From contig CAVPZS010000005.1 of NCBI GenBank assembly GCA_963710275.1, forward strand, positions 868,001-932,000: a stretch of DNA of 64,000 nt. Direction: 5' to 3'. The position numbers and the translations under genes were made by a program. The notes under the pieces were generated by a model that was given only the letters and a program-made list of their open reading frames with translations, had not been told where the DNA came from and made no database searches. Origin of the DNA: Rhodoblastus sp963710275 (lineage in GTDB: Bacteria > Pseudomonadota > Alphaproteobacteria > Rhizobiales > Beijerinckiaceae). Shown here one piece after another: positions 34,397-43,599 of this stretch; position 1 is the stretch's first letter, and every line of letters starts with the position of its first letter.

Positions 34397-36256
34397 ATGT
34401 CCGACGACTCCGCGCTTGCGCCAAACGACGTGTCGTCGGGCGGCGGCCTCTTCGGCGACGCCCCCGAAAAGCCGGCTTCGGCCGCCTATCGCGTGCTCGC
34501 GCGCAAATACCGCCCCTCCCGTTTCGAGGACCTGATCGGCCAGGAGCCGATGGTGCGGACCCTCTCCAACGCCTTCGACCTCGGCCGCATCCATCAGGCC
34601 TATATGCTGACCGGCGTGCGCGGCGTCGGCAAGACCACCACCGCCCGCATCCTCGCCCGCGCCTTCAATTACGCGCTGCCGGCGCGCGACGGCCGCGCAG
34701 CGATTGACCGGCCGACCATCCACATGGACGAGATCGGCCTGCATTGCCAGGCGATCATGGAATCGCGCCATGTCGACGTCATCGAAATGGACGCCGCCTC
34801 CCACACCGGCATCGACGACGTGCGCGAGATCATCGAGAGCGCGCGCTACAAGCCGGTGATGGCGCGGACCAAGGTCTACATCATCGACGAAGTGCACATG
34901 CTGTCGAAGCCGGCCTTCAACGGCCTGCTGAAGACGCTGGAAGAGCCGCCGGAGCATGTGAAGTTCCTGTTCGCGACCACCGAAATCGAGAAGGTCCCGG
35001 TGACGGTGCGCTCGCGCTGCCTGCGTTTCGACCTGCGCCGGGTCGAGGCGGAGGCGCTGGTGCGCCATCTCGGCTCGATCTGCGAGAAGGAGCGGGTCGA
35101 GATCGACCAGGAGGCGCTGGCCCTGATCGCCCGCGCGTCCGAGGGCTCGGTGCGCGACGCCCTTTCCCTGCTCGACCAGGCCATCGCCCATGGCGCCGGC
35201 GCGCCGATTCACGCCGCCGACTTGCGCATGATGCTCGGCCTCGCCGATCGCTCGCGCATCATCGACCTGTTCGAGCAGGTGATGAAGGGCGACGTCGCCT
35301 CCGCGCTCGCCAATCTGAAAAGCCAGTATGACGCCGGCGCCGATCCCGGCCAGGTTCTCGCCGATCTCGCCGAATTCGTGCATTTCGTCACCACAAGAAA
35401 GGTCGCGCCCGATCTGGTCGACGCCGCCGCCACCGAAGTCGAGCGCCAGCGCGGCGCGTTTTTCGCCCAGAACCTGTCCATGTCCGTGCTGTCGCGCGCC
35501 TGGCAGATTCTCCTCAAGGGGATCCAGGAGATCAAGGATTCGCCGCGACCGCTGCCAGCCGCCGACATGGTGCTGGTGCGTCTCGCCTATGCCGCCGACC
35601 TGCCCTCGCCCGAGGAGGCGCTGAAACGCCTGTCCTCGTCGCCGGAGTCCTCCGGCGCCCCCGCGCCGCGCGGCGGCGGCGGTTCCTCCTCCGGGCCCGG
35701 CGCCGCCATGCGCGCCCCTCGTCTCGCCGCCGCGCAAGCCAAACTTCCCGATTCTCGCCCCGAGTTCCGCGCCGCGGCCTCGGCGCAAGCCGAGACCGCG
35801 CCGAGCCTCGTGCTCGGCGCGTTTTCCGAACTGGTGGCGCTGGCGGGAAGCCAGCGCGATATCCAGTTGAAGGTCGCGCTGGAGCGCGACGTGCGGCTGG
35901 TGCGTTTCGAGCAGGGTCGGCTCGAATTCTCGCTGGCGCCGGGCGGCTCGCACAGCCTGCCGGCGCAGTTGATGCGCAAGCTGCAGGAATGGACCGGCCA
36001 GCGCTGGATGGTGGCGCTCTCCACCGCCGAGGGCGCGCCGAGCCTGGTGGAGCAGGCCCAGGCCAGGGAAGAGGAAAAGCGCGTCGGCGTGCAGGCGCAC
36101 CCGCTGGTGCGCGCGGCGCTCGACCAGTTTCCGGGCGCCGTCATTGTCGCCGTGCGCGGGGCCGAGACGGAAGCGCCCGCGGCCTCGCCGGTCAGCGGCT
36201 CGCTGAGCGCCGATGACGTCGCCTATATCGAAGACTCCGAAGACGAGGAATTATGA
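34397..36256 (+). CDS. dnaX: DNA polymerase III subunit gamma/tau
   Basis: DnaX is the clamp-loader motor of the replicase. The 619-residue protein has the AAA+ domain with Walker A GVRGVGKTT, Walker B YIIDEVH and sensor 1 FATTE, followed by a DnaX-type C-terminal region (PDLVDAAATEVERQ, then SPEEALKRLSSSPE, an Ala/Pro linker and the tau-like end). The usual four-Cys zinc module is not seen: the segment between FNYALPARDG and HVDVIEMDAASHTG retains only HCQ. The protein is intact. Its stop overlaps the ybaB start (ATGATG). Confidence 0.94.
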   Translation: MSDDSALAPNDVSSGGGLFGDAPEKPASAAYRVLARKYRPSRFEDLIGQEPMVRTLSNAFDLGRIHQAYMLTGVRGVGKTTTARILARAFNYALPARDGRAAIDRPTIHMDEIGLHCQAIMESRHVDVIEMDAASHTGIDDVREIIESARYKPVMARTKVYIIDEVHMLSKPAFNGLLKTLEEPPEHVKFLFATTEIEKVPVTVRSRCLRFDLRRVEAEALVRHLGSICEKERVEIDQEALALIARASEGSVRDALSLLDQAIAHGAGAPIHAADLRMMLGLADRSRIIDLFEQVMKGDVASALANLKSQYDAGADPGQVLADLAEFVHFVTTRKVAPDLVDAAATEVERQRGAFFAQNLSMSVLSRAWQILLKGIQEIKDSPRPLPAADMVLVRLAYAADLPSPEEALKRLSSSPESSGAPAPRGGGGSSSGPGAAMRAPRLAAAQAKLPDSRPEFRAAASAQAETAPSLVLGAFSELVALAGSQRDIQLKVALERDVRLVRFEQGRLEFSLAPGGSHSLPAQLMRKLQEWTGQRWMVALSTAEGAPSLVEQAQAREEEKRVGVQAHPLVRAALDQFPGAVIVAVRGAETEAPAASPVSGSLSADDVAYIEDSEDEEL

Positions 36257-36576
36257 TGGATATCATGGGCTTGATGAAAAAGGCCGGCGCCATGCAGGCC
36301 AAGATGGCCGAGATGCAGGCCGAGCTCGACAATGTCACCGTCGAAGGGCTTTCCGGCGGCGGCATGGTCAAGGTGACGCTGACCGCCAAGGGGGCCTTGC
36401 AGGGCCTGTCGATCGACCCCTCCCTCCTGAAGGAAGGCGAGAAGGAAATTTTGGAAGACTTGATCGTCGCCGCCCACGCCGACGCGCGGCGCAAGGCCGA
36501 AGGGCTGATGGAAGAGAAAATGAAGGAAATGACGGCGGGGCTGGGCCTGCCCGCGGGCATGAAGCTGCCATTCTAG
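36253..36576 (+). CDS. ybaB: Nucleoid-associated protein, YbaB/EbfC family
   Basis: A 107-residue YbaB/EbfC protein, whose homologues bind DNA as tweezer-like dimers. The pattern is MDIMGLMKKAGAMQAKMAEMQAEL, then VEGLSGGGMVKVTL and SLLKEGEKEILEDLIVAA. Its ATG overlaps the dnaX stop, and recR lies 44 bases downstream, the conserved order dnaX-ybaB-recR. Confidence 0.95.
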   Translation: MMDIMGLMKKAGAMQAKMAEMQAELDNVTVEGLSGGGMVKVTLTAKGALQGLSIDPSLLKEGEKEILEDLIVAAHADARRKAEGLMEEKMKEMTAGLGLPAGMKLPF

Positions 36577-36620
36577 TCGGTTGTTCAACGCGTTTCAGAG
36601 CTATTTTTGCGGGATCATCA

Positions 36621-37226
36621 ATGGCCGAGCGCATTGCCGGACCGGAAATCGAACGGCTGATTCAATTGCTGGCCCGCTTGCCGGGCCTCGGCCCGCGCTC
36701 GGCGCGGCGCGCGGCGCTGCATCTGATCCGCAAGCGCGAGGAGCTGCTGGGCCCGCTGGCCGAGGCCATGCGGGTGGCCAAGGAGAAGATCGTCACCTGT
36801 TCGGTCTGCGGCAATATCGACACCAGCGATCCCTGCTCGATCTGCAGCGATCATCGCCGCGATCCCTCCGTCATCGTGGTGGTGGAAACCATCGGCGACC
36901 TCTGGGCGCTGGAGCGCGCCGGGGTGGTCAGCGCCCGCTACCACGTTCTCGGCGGCGCCCTGTCGCCGCTCGACGGCGTCGGGCCTGATGACCTGAACCT
37001 TTCCAAACTGGTCGGGCGCGTCGCGGAAGGCGAGGTGAAGGAGGTGATCCTCGCCGTCAACGCCACGGTGGACGGCCAGACCACCGCGCATTACATCACC
37101 GACCTGCTCGGCCATCTCGACGTCAAATGCAGCCGCCTCGCCCATGGCGTCCCGGTCGGCGGCGAACTGGATTACCTCGACGAAGGCACGCTCGCGGCGG
37201 CGCTCAGGAGCCGGACGGATTTGTGA
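36621..37226 (+). CDS. recR: Recombination mediator RecR
   Basis: RecR acts with RecO in loading RecA at gaps. The 201-residue protein has the N-terminal helix-hairpin-helix (IERLIQLLARLPGLGPRSARRAALH), the four-Cys zinc site CSVCGNIDTSDPCSICSD, a Toprim domain (VVVETIGDLWALER) and the C-terminal PVGGELDYLDEGTL. The length is typical. The ATG at 36621 is followed by the family start MAERIAGPEIER. Confidence 0.96.
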   Translation: MAERIAGPEIERLIQLLARLPGLGPRSARRAALHLIRKREELLGPLAEAMRVAKEKIVTCSVCGNIDTSDPCSICSDHRRDPSVIVVVETIGDLWALERAGVVSARYHVLGGALSPLDGVGPDDLNLSKLVGRVAEGEVKEVILAVNATVDGQTTAHYITDLLGHLDVKCSRLAHGVPVGGELDYLDEGTLAAALRSRTDL

Positions 37227-37240
37227 GTTCCCGGCGGGCG

Positions 37241-37275
37241 CTTCGCGCAAGGAGTCGAGCCCTTCGCGCAAGGAG
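37241..37275 (+). repeat. Tandem 14-base direct repeat carrying a ribosome binding site
   Basis: CTTCGCGCAAGGAG occurs at 37241-37254 and again at 37262-37275. The second copy supplies the AGGAGG site of the quinone oxidoreductase gene, seven bases before its ATG, while the first is inside the recR-oxidoreductase spacer. Confidence 0.6.
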
Positions 37276-37281
37276 GATGGA

Positions 37282-38268
37282 ATGAAAGCGGTTTTCGTCG
37301 AGGCGTTTGCTCCGGTAAAATCCGTGCAAATTCGGGAGATCTCCAATCGTCCCTGCCTGGCGGGGGAAGTGTGCGTCCGCGTCGCCGCTGTCGGCCTTGG
37401 TTTTGTCGACGGACTGAAAATACAGGGTCTTTATCAAACAAAAGATCCCCTTCCTTTTGTCCCGGGCATGGAATTCTCCGGGATAGTCCAGGCGACCGGC
37501 GAGGGCGTGTCCCGGTTTCAGCTCGGCGACCGCGTATTCGGACTGGCGAAGCGTGGCGCTCTTGCCGAAGAAATTGTCATTCCAGAGTCCGAGCTGGCTC
37601 GTGTTCCCGAGCGCCTCTCGTTGCCGCAAGCTGCGGCGGTCCCAATGAACTACCTGACGGCGGCTTTCGCGCTGACGGAGAGGGCTGCGTTGCGTCCCGG
37701 CGAGACGCTTCTTGTGTTGGGAGCGGCCGGCGGAACCGGCACAGCTGCGATCAAGATCGCCAGGATGATTGGCGCGCATGTCATCGCCGCCGCGTCGACA
37801 GAGGAAAAGCGTTTGCTTGCGCTTGCCGAGGGCGCGGATTCGGCCATTGACTACACGGATGAAAAATGGCGGGAAGCGCTCAAGTCGCTCACCAATGGCC
37901 GCCCGGTAGACGTGATTTTCGACGCTGTCGGCGGCGACATATCGCCCATCGCCTTCCGCACGCTCGGGTGGCGGGGCAGGCATTTGGTCGTCGGCTTCGC
38001 GGCCGGGCGAATCCCGTCGCTGCAATTCAATATCGCCCTTCTGAAGGGGGCTTCCCTCATGGGCGTCGACAGCGCTCAGATTCAGAAGTGGGAGCCCGAA
38101 TTATATGCGAGGCTCATGAAACAGATCGGTGAGCGGCTCGAATCAGGGGCTCTCGAACCGCCCCCAATTCAGCTATTTCCCTTCAGTCAATTTCACGCCG
38201 CCTTCGAGGCAATGAATTCACGACGGGCGCTGGGCAAGGTGGTTGTCTCCATTGCGCCAGAGGTTTAG
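37282..38268 (+). CDS. NADPH:quinone oxidoreductase (zinc-free MDR family)
   Basis: A 328-residue medium-chain dehydrogenase-type protein without the catalytic zinc ligands. The nucleotide site GAAGGTGTAAIKIARMIGAHVIAAAST and the substrate motif GLGFVDGLKIQGLY are in the expected places; VGFAAGRIPSLQFNIALLKGASLMGVD is a quinone-reductase-type segment. ATG at 37282 follows AGGAGGATGGA. Codon use is visibly less GC-biased than in the recR and dnaX genes (many -A, -T endings), so recent acquisition is possible. Confidence 0.88.
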   Translation: MKAVFVEAFAPVKSVQIREISNRPCLAGEVCVRVAAVGLGFVDGLKIQGLYQTKDPLPFVPGMEFSGIVQATGEGVSRFQLGDRVFGLAKRGALAEEIVIPESELARVPERLSLPQAAAVPMNYLTAAFALTERAALRPGETLLVLGAAGGTGTAAIKIARMIGAHVIAAASTEEKRLLALAEGADSAIDYTDEKWREALKSLTNGRPVDVIFDAVGGDISPIAFRTLGWRGRHLVVGFAAGRIPSLQFNIALLKGASLMGVDSAQIQKWEPELYARLMKQIGERLESGALEPPPIQLFPFSQFHAAFEAMNSRRALGKVVVSIAPEV

Positions 38269-38476
38269 CGGGCCTGCGATCCAACCCGAGCGATCCCCAG
38301 CCACGAACTCCGGGGCCGCTGGGCTGGTCCGGCGGCCGGACGCTCAGATCATCGTCAGCGGGATCGCTCCAAGAAAATCACGCTGGCCGATTTCGACGCC
38401 GCATTGGCGCAGTATCGCGTAAGCGCTGATTACGTCGAATTGGGCGAATGTCTTTCGGATCGCCGACAGGCGCGAC
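38269..38476. other. Intergenic stretch with a possible coding remnant
   Basis: Between the quinone reductase stop and rmuC there are 208 bases. On the plus strand one frame reads KKITLADFDAALAQYRVSADYVELGEC without a start codon near it. No family is recognised, and the frame continues into the rmuC antisense strand. I list it as non-coding or a remnant. Confidence 0.3.
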
Positions 38477-39591
38477 CTACTGCGCCGCCGTCAGCAAATC
38501 CGGGCCTTCGCCCTGCTGCGCAAAATCGATCTTCTCGATCCGCTCCCCCGTCCGCGCGATCTTCTCCGATGACGTGAGGATCGCGGAAAGGTCTTCCTGA
38601 GACTGGCGGAAATGCCCGTCGAGTTTCAGCACCCTTTGCCGCAGCCGCATCACGTCTTCCACCAGCCGCCGGGTCTCGGCCTGGATGACATGGGCCTGGT
38701 CGCGCACCAGGGCGTCGCGGACCAGGGCCTGCAGCACCTGGATCGCCATCAGCAGCAGCGAGGGCGAGACGATCAGCACCCGCGCGCGATGCGCCTTCTG
38801 GATCACGTCGTCGAAAAACTCGTGCAGTTCCGCGAACAACAATTCCGAGGGCACGAACAGGATCGCGACGTCCTGGGTCTCGCCCGCCAGCAGATAGCGC
38901 TCGGAAATATCCTTGATGTGCTTGCTCAGTCGACGCGCGCGCGGGCCTGCGCCGCCCTCTTCGACGCCTCGTCGCCGGCGTCTTTCAGCGCCGTGAACGC
39001 CTCCAACGGAAATTTGGCGTCGATCGCCAGGATCTTGTCGTCTCCCGGCAATTTCAAGGCGCAATCGGGCCGCGCGCCGGTCGAAAGCTGATGTTGAAAG
39101 GCGAAGGCGCTGGCGGGCAGGGCGTCGCGGATGATCGCCTCCATCCGGCCCTGGCCGAAGGCGCCGCGGGTCTGCTTGTTGCCCAGGATTTCTTTCAGCC
39201 CGACCACTTCCTGCGTCAATCCGGCCAGCCGCGTCTGCGCCGAATCGATCAGCGCCAGCCGCTCGTTCAAAGCGCCGAGATTGGCCAGCGTCGCGCGCGT
39301 GGAGGTCTCGAGCCTTTCATTGACCCGATGCGCCGAATGATCGAGCTTTTCCCCCACGGTGCGGGCGAAATCCGCCTGCCGGCCGCCAAGGATTTCGGCC
39401 AGCGTCTGCATCCGCCCGGCCATCTCGGCATGGGCGCGGGCGAGCGCCGCCATTTGCGCGTCGGAATGCGCCTTTCGTTTAGCCGAGCGTAAGCCAAAGA
39501 CAACGATCAGAAGGAGAACAGCCAGAGCCAGGCCGGCGCCAAGCTGTGCCTCGGGTTTAAGCAGAAGCTCGAACAGAACGTAATTCGTCAT
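38477..39591 (-). CDS. rmuC: DNA recombination protein RmuC, one frameshift
   Basis: RmuC is a membrane-tethered, coiled-coil protein with a PD-(D/E)XK nuclease-like domain that limits DNA inversions. The chain has an N-terminal helix (LGAGLALAVLLLIVVFGL), a long coiled coil (residues about 40-135), and a nuclease-like core with RGAFGQGRMEAIIRDAL, PDCALKLPGDDKILAIDAKFPLEAF and VAILFVPSELLFAEL. The frame is lost near 38931 (one base missing in CGTCGACTGAGC); LSKHIKDISERYLL continues on. Restored length about 371. ATG 39591. Confidence 0.92.
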
Positions 39592-39717
39592 GGCCCCATT
39601 CAAGCAAAAAGGAATGAACAAAAATAGAACAAAAAATCGTTCCGTCTCGGGCAGGGTTTGACGGCGGCGCGGGGCGGCCTTATTTCAGGGGGGAGGATAA
39701 ACCGAAAGTTTGCGTCC

Positions 39718-40284
39718 ATGGCCATTCGCCCGATTCTGTGCCTGCCCGATCCCCTGTTGCGCGCCGCCAGCGAAAATGTCGGCGTGGTCGACGACGACGT
39801 GCGCGCGCTGATGGATGACATGCTGGACACCATGTATGACGCGCCGGGCATCGGCCTCGCGGCGATCCAGATCGGCGTCGCCAAGCGCGTGCTGGTGATC
39901 GACCTCGCCAAGAAGGACGAGGAGCCCGCGCCGCAATTTTTCGCCGATCCGGAGATCGTCGAAACCTCGGAAGAGGAATCGGTCTACGAGGAAGGCTGCC
40001 TGTCGGTCCCCGAATATTACGAGGAGGTCTCGCGCCCGGCGAAGGTTAGGGTGAGCTATCTCGACCGCGACAACCAGCGTCGCGAGATCGTGGCCGAGGG
40101 CCTGCTCGCCACCTGCCTCCAGCACGAGATCGACCATCTCGACGGCAAATTGTTCATCGATCACTTGTCGCGGCTGAAACGCGAGCGCGCCATCAAGAAG
40201 TTCACCAAGGCGGCGAAGCAGACCGAGCCGAGCGCCGCCAGGAAAAGCGAGAGAGCCCCGGAAATCCGCGCCAGGCAGAGCTGA
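39718..40284 (+). CDS. def: Peptide deformylase
   Basis: Removes the N-formyl group from new proteins, using a metal ion. The 188-residue protein has all three motifs: APGIGLAAIQIG, EEGCLSVPEYY (metal-ligand Cys) and LQHEIDHLDGKLF (HExxH). The C-terminal tail is Lys/Arg-rich. The first gene of def-fmt-truA. The ATG at 39718 lacks a good ribosome site close by; GGGGGGAGG lies about 25 bases upstream. Confidence 0.95.
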   Translation: MAIRPILCLPDPLLRAASENVGVVDDDVRALMDDMLDTMYDAPGIGLAAIQIGVAKRVLVIDLAKKDEEPAPQFFADPEIVETSEEESVYEEGCLSVPEYYEEVSRPAKVRVSYLDRDNQRREIVAEGLLATCLQHEIDHLDGKLFIDHLSRLKRERAIKKFTKAAKQTEPSAARKSERAPEIRARQS

Positions 40285-40287
40285 GCC

Positions 40288-41238
40288 ATGCGCGTCATCT
40301 TCATGGGCACGCCGGATTTCGCCCTGGCGCCGCTGGCGGAAATCTTTGGCCGCGGCCATGAAATCGTCGCGGTCTATACGCGGGCGCCGAAACCTGCGGG
40401 CCGGCGCGGGCTGGAACTGACCCCTTCGCCCGTTCACGCCGCCGCCGAGCGCTACGGCCTGAAAGTGCTGACGCCGAAAAACTTCCGCGAGCCCGGGACG
40501 GTCGAGGAATTCCGGGGCCACGACGCCGATGTCGCCGTGGTCGTCGCCTATGGCCTGATCCTGCCATCGGGCGTGCTGGCCGCGCCGCGTCAGGGCTGCC
40601 TGAACCTGCACGGCTCGCTGTTGCCGCGCTGGCGCGGCGCGGCGCCGATCCAGCGCGCCATCATGGCCGGCGACAAGGAAACCGGCGTCATGGTGATGCA
40701 GATGGACGAGGGGCTGGACACCGGCCCCGTCGCCATGGTGGAAAAACTGGCGATCACCCCCGACATGACCGCGGGCGAGGCCCATGACCGGCTGTCGATT
40801 CTCGGCGCCGACCTGATCGGCCGCGCGCTGGCGGCGCTGGAGCGCGGCGCGTTGACCTTCCAGCCGCAGGCGGAGGAGGGCGTGGTCTACGCGAAAAAGA
40901 TCGACAAGGCGGAGGCCCGTGTCGATTTTTCCCGTCCCGCGCAGGAAACGCATGACCTCATCCGCGGCTTGTCGCCTTTTCCCGGCGCTTTTTTCGAGAT
41001 GGACTTCGGCAAGGGTCTTGAGCGGGTCAAGCTGCTGCGAACCTCGCTTGCCGAGGGCTCGGGCAAGCCGGGCGAAATCCTCGACGAGACGCCGCGCGTC
41101 GCTTGCGGCGATGGCGCGCTCACGCTCGTCGAAGTGCAAAGGGCCGGGCGCGGCCCGGTCTCCGGCGGCGAATTTTTTCGAGGCGCCCACCTCAAGCCCG
41201 GCGCGCTGCTGACCGCTCCCGTCCATGCCCCGCTATAA
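40288..41238 (+). CDS. fmt: Methionyl-tRNA formyltransferase
   Basis: Formylates initiator Met-tRNA. The 316-residue protein begins MRVIFMGTPDFALAPLAEI and contains the folate-binding and catalytic segment GCLNLHGSLLPRWRGAAPIQRAIM, then ETGVMVMQMDEGLDTGPV. The C-terminal OB-like tRNA-binding domain is present. It starts three bases after def and overlaps truA by 14 bases. Confidence 0.96.
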   Translation: MRVIFMGTPDFALAPLAEIFGRGHEIVAVYTRAPKPAGRRGLELTPSPVHAAAERYGLKVLTPKNFREPGTVEEFRGHDADVAVVVAYGLILPSGVLAAPRQGCLNLHGSLLPRWRGAAPIQRAIMAGDKETGVMVMQMDEGLDTGPVAMVEKLAITPDMTAGEAHDRLSILGADLIGRALAALERGALTFQPQAEEGVVYAKKIDKAEARVDFSRPAQETHDLIRGLSPFPGAFFEMDFGKGLERVKLLRTSLAEGSGKPGEILDETPRVACGDGALTLVEVQRAGRGPVSGGEFFRGAHLKPGALLTAPVHAPL

Positions 41239-41962
41239 ACTCGTCATCGAGTATGACGGGACCGACTACGTCGGCTGGCAGCGCCAGGCCAACGGCCTAT
41301 CGGTGCAAGAGGTGATTGAAAGGGCCCTGTCAGCGCTCGATCCTGGCCCAATAGGTTTGCGCGGCGCCGGGCGCACCGACGCCGGCGTGCACGCGACGGC
41401 GCAGGTCGGCCATGTCGATCTCCAGCGGGAATGGCGCGTGGACAAGCTGCGCGACGCCGTCAACGCCCACATGCGGCCGGAAAGGGTCGCCGTCCTCGCG
41501 GTCGAGGCGGTTTCAGACGATTTCGACGCGCGCTTTTCGGCGCGGGCGCGGCATTATCTCTACCGCATCGCCAACCGCCGGGCGCCCTTGACCTTCGACA
41601 AGCGGCGCGCGTGGCTGGTCAAGCGCCGGCTCGACGCGGATTCCATGCACGAGGCGGCGCAGCTTCTGCTCGGGAAGCATGATTTTTCCACCTTCCGCGA
41701 TTCCGAATGCCAGGCGGAAAGCCCGGTGCGCACGCTCGACCGGCTCGACGTTTTTCGCGAGGGCGAGGAAATCCACATCCGCGCCAGCGCCCGCGCCTTC
41801 CTGCATCGGCAGGTGCGCAGCATGGTCGGCTCGCTCGAGCATGTCGGCTCGGGGAAATGGCGGCCCGACGATTTGAAGGCGGCGCTGATCGCCAAGGACC
41901 GCGCCCGCTGCGGGCAAGTGGCGCCGGCCGCGGGGCTTTATCTTGTCGGCGTGGATTACTGA
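41225..41962 (+). CDS. truA: tRNA pseudouridine(38-40) synthase
   Basis: Makes pseudouridine at positions 38-40 of the anticodon stem. The 245-residue protein has YDGTDYVGWQRQANGLSVQEVIERAL, the catalytic GRTDAGVHATAQVGHVD and FLHRQVRSMVGSLEHVG. Length is typical. It overlaps the fmt 3' end, so the three genes are probably one transcript. Confidence 0.97.
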   Translation: MPRYKLVIEYDGTDYVGWQRQANGLSVQEVIERALSALDPGPIGLRGAGRTDAGVHATAQVGHVDLQREWRVDKLRDAVNAHMRPERVAVLAVEAVSDDFDARFSARARHYLYRIANRRAPLTFDKRRAWLVKRRLDADSMHEAAQLLLGKHDFSTFRDSECQAESPVRTLDRLDVFREGEEIHIRASARAFLHRQVRSMVGSLEHVGSGKWRPDDLKAALIAKDRARCGQVAPAAGLYLVGVDY

Positions 41963-41980
41963 GCGCCGGAATCGCCCACT

Positions 41981-43420
41981 TCACTGGGTGAGGCGGACAG
42001 GCTTCTGGTGTGGGATCGAAGCAAACATCGACTGCAGATTGGCGGTCATGTCGGCGGGCGTCGTGCCTGCGAAGGCATAGGCCGAAGAGGTCGCGCAGGC
42101 GGCCATGTTGGCCTGGTTCTGGGCGATGAGATAATTCTGGATCGCGCCGAACGCGCCCTCGTAGAAGGCGTCGTACTGCATGGACAGCGGCGGGATGAGA
42201 TAATGGGTGTCCAGCGTCATCAGCGTATAGCCCAGCGTCTTGATTGGCGTGCAGCTGGCGGGCGCGATGGTCTGCTCGACGCCGCCCGCCTCATATTCGT
42301 AGCAGGTTGGCGAGGCGCAGGGGGTCAGGTAGGCGAAACTCGAGTTGGTGATGTTGTTGCCCGCGGCGTCCTTGAGGTTGGAGTTCTGGACGGAATCGGT
42401 GATGAGCATGACGATGCTTTGGGCGGTCGCGGGCGTCAGACCGTCACCTGGAACGACGGTGGCCCCGCTCGACGTCGTCAGCCCCGTCAGGATCGTGTCG
42501 AGCGCCGCGAGGCTGTTGGTCACATCGGTGCCGCCATTGTTGGCGTTGGCGGCCAGATCGAGCCCCGAGGCGTTCTGCGAAATGGGCGCGACGACCTTCA
42601 TGGCGTTGGTGATGTTGTTCGACAGGGCAAAGACATTGATGAGCTGGTTGCTCATCGAATAGATCGCGACCTGATAGGTGGAGCCGCTCGGAATTGTCGA
42701 CAGGGCGGAATAGACCGCGGCCTTTTCCGCGTCGATGCGCAGGGTGGCGCCCGCGGCGCGCGACGGCGTGGCCGTGTCCTGGCCGGGATAATGGCAGGCG
42801 AGGGCGCAGCCGCCGCTGGTGTTGAAGATGATGGTCTGGTCGGCGGCGGTGGCGCCAATGCCCATGGATTCGGAATTGTCGATGACGATGAAGATGTTCA
42901 CATAGGTCGGGCGGGTGACGCTTGCGACCTTGGTCCCGGAAATCGTCCCGCCTTGCGGGCCGTTGAAAGCCAGCAGCGAGGATTGCTGCGTGAAGGAATA
43001 GGAAACGGTGGACGTGATCGTGGAGCCGGTTCGGGTGATGGCGGGCGGCGTCAGGGTCATCGAGCCCGCGGGCAGCGCGCCGGTGTTGGCTTGGAACAGG
43101 TTCGTCGCCTGGGTCTGGGCGAGCGCGGTTGCTTGCGCCGTCGGATCGCCGGTTCCGGTGTAGCCGGCGAAATAATTGTTGGCGGCGGAGGCGCCCGCGA
43201 GCGCGGCGGCGTCGGCCGCGTTATCGAGCCGGATCTTCAACCGGGCAGAGGCGCCATAATTGATCGAAATGGCGACCGCGCAAATCAGGACCGGCGCCGT
43301 CAGCCCAAAGAAGACGGCGACGCCGCCGTGGCGCGCGACGGCGAAACGCCGCATGGCCTCAGCGGTCGCCGACTTCGCGACGCCGATCCAGCGGCTGGCT
43401 TTCGAGATATGCAAATACAT
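41981..43420 (-). CDS. TadG-like pilus-assembly protein with von Willebrand A domain
   Basis: A 479-residue protein. The N-terminus has a basic start, then VAVFFGLTAPVLICAVAISINYG, a TadE/TadG-type helix followed by LKIRLDNAADAAALAGA. A vWA domain follows with the metal-site motif VIDNSESMG (DxSxS) and ITDSVQN. Such proteins go with Flp-type pili (tad loci) and are exported by that machinery. No other tad gene is present within the window; the gene is isolated between truA and the SH3 protein gene. ATG 43420. It is intact. Confidence 0.85.
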   Translation of the reverse strand: MYLHISKASRWIGVAKSATAEAMRRFAVARHGGVAVFFGLTAPVLICAVAISINYGASARLKIRLDNAADAAALAGASAANNYFAGYTGTGDPTAQATALAQTQATNLFQANTGALPAGSMTLTPPAITRTGSTITSTVSYSFTQQSSLLAFNGPQGGTISGTKVASVTRPTYVNIFIVIDNSESMGIGATAADQTIIFNTSGGCALACHYPGQDTATPSRAAGATLRIDAEKAAVYSALSTIPSGSTYQVAIYSMSNQLINVFALSNNITNAMKVVAPISQNASGLDLAANANNGGTDVTNSLAALDTILTGLTTSSGATVVPGDGLTPATAQSIVMLITDSVQNSNLKDAAGNNITNSSFAYLTPCASPTCYEYEAGGVEQTIAPASCTPIKTLGYTLMTLDTHYLIPPLSMQYDAFYEGAFGAIQNYLIAQNQANMAACATSSAYAFAGTTPADMTANLQSMFASIPHQKPVRLTQ

Positions 43421-43599
43421 GGCGTCTTCCTGTCGCAGTTGCGATCAAGATGACGCGGACATCCTGTCAAATAGATAAAAAACGTTGTAATTGCAGGTTT
43501 TTCGGGAAATCGTAAATGGATTGACGGAATAAAGCGGACAATTGGAGCGTTCCTGCGGTTCGGCGCGGTCTCGAACAGCGTTCGAACCTTGCGGCAGCG

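Noticed and set aside
34271..36100. 609-residue minus-strand frame opposite dnaX and ffs
   Set aside because: It runs through the SRP RNA and opposite dnaX, with a shadow-like composition.
34397..36256. Programmed frameshift in dnaX giving a short gamma form
   Set aside because: No slippery A-rich heptamer or following stop in the -1 frame was seen; the long form reads straight through.
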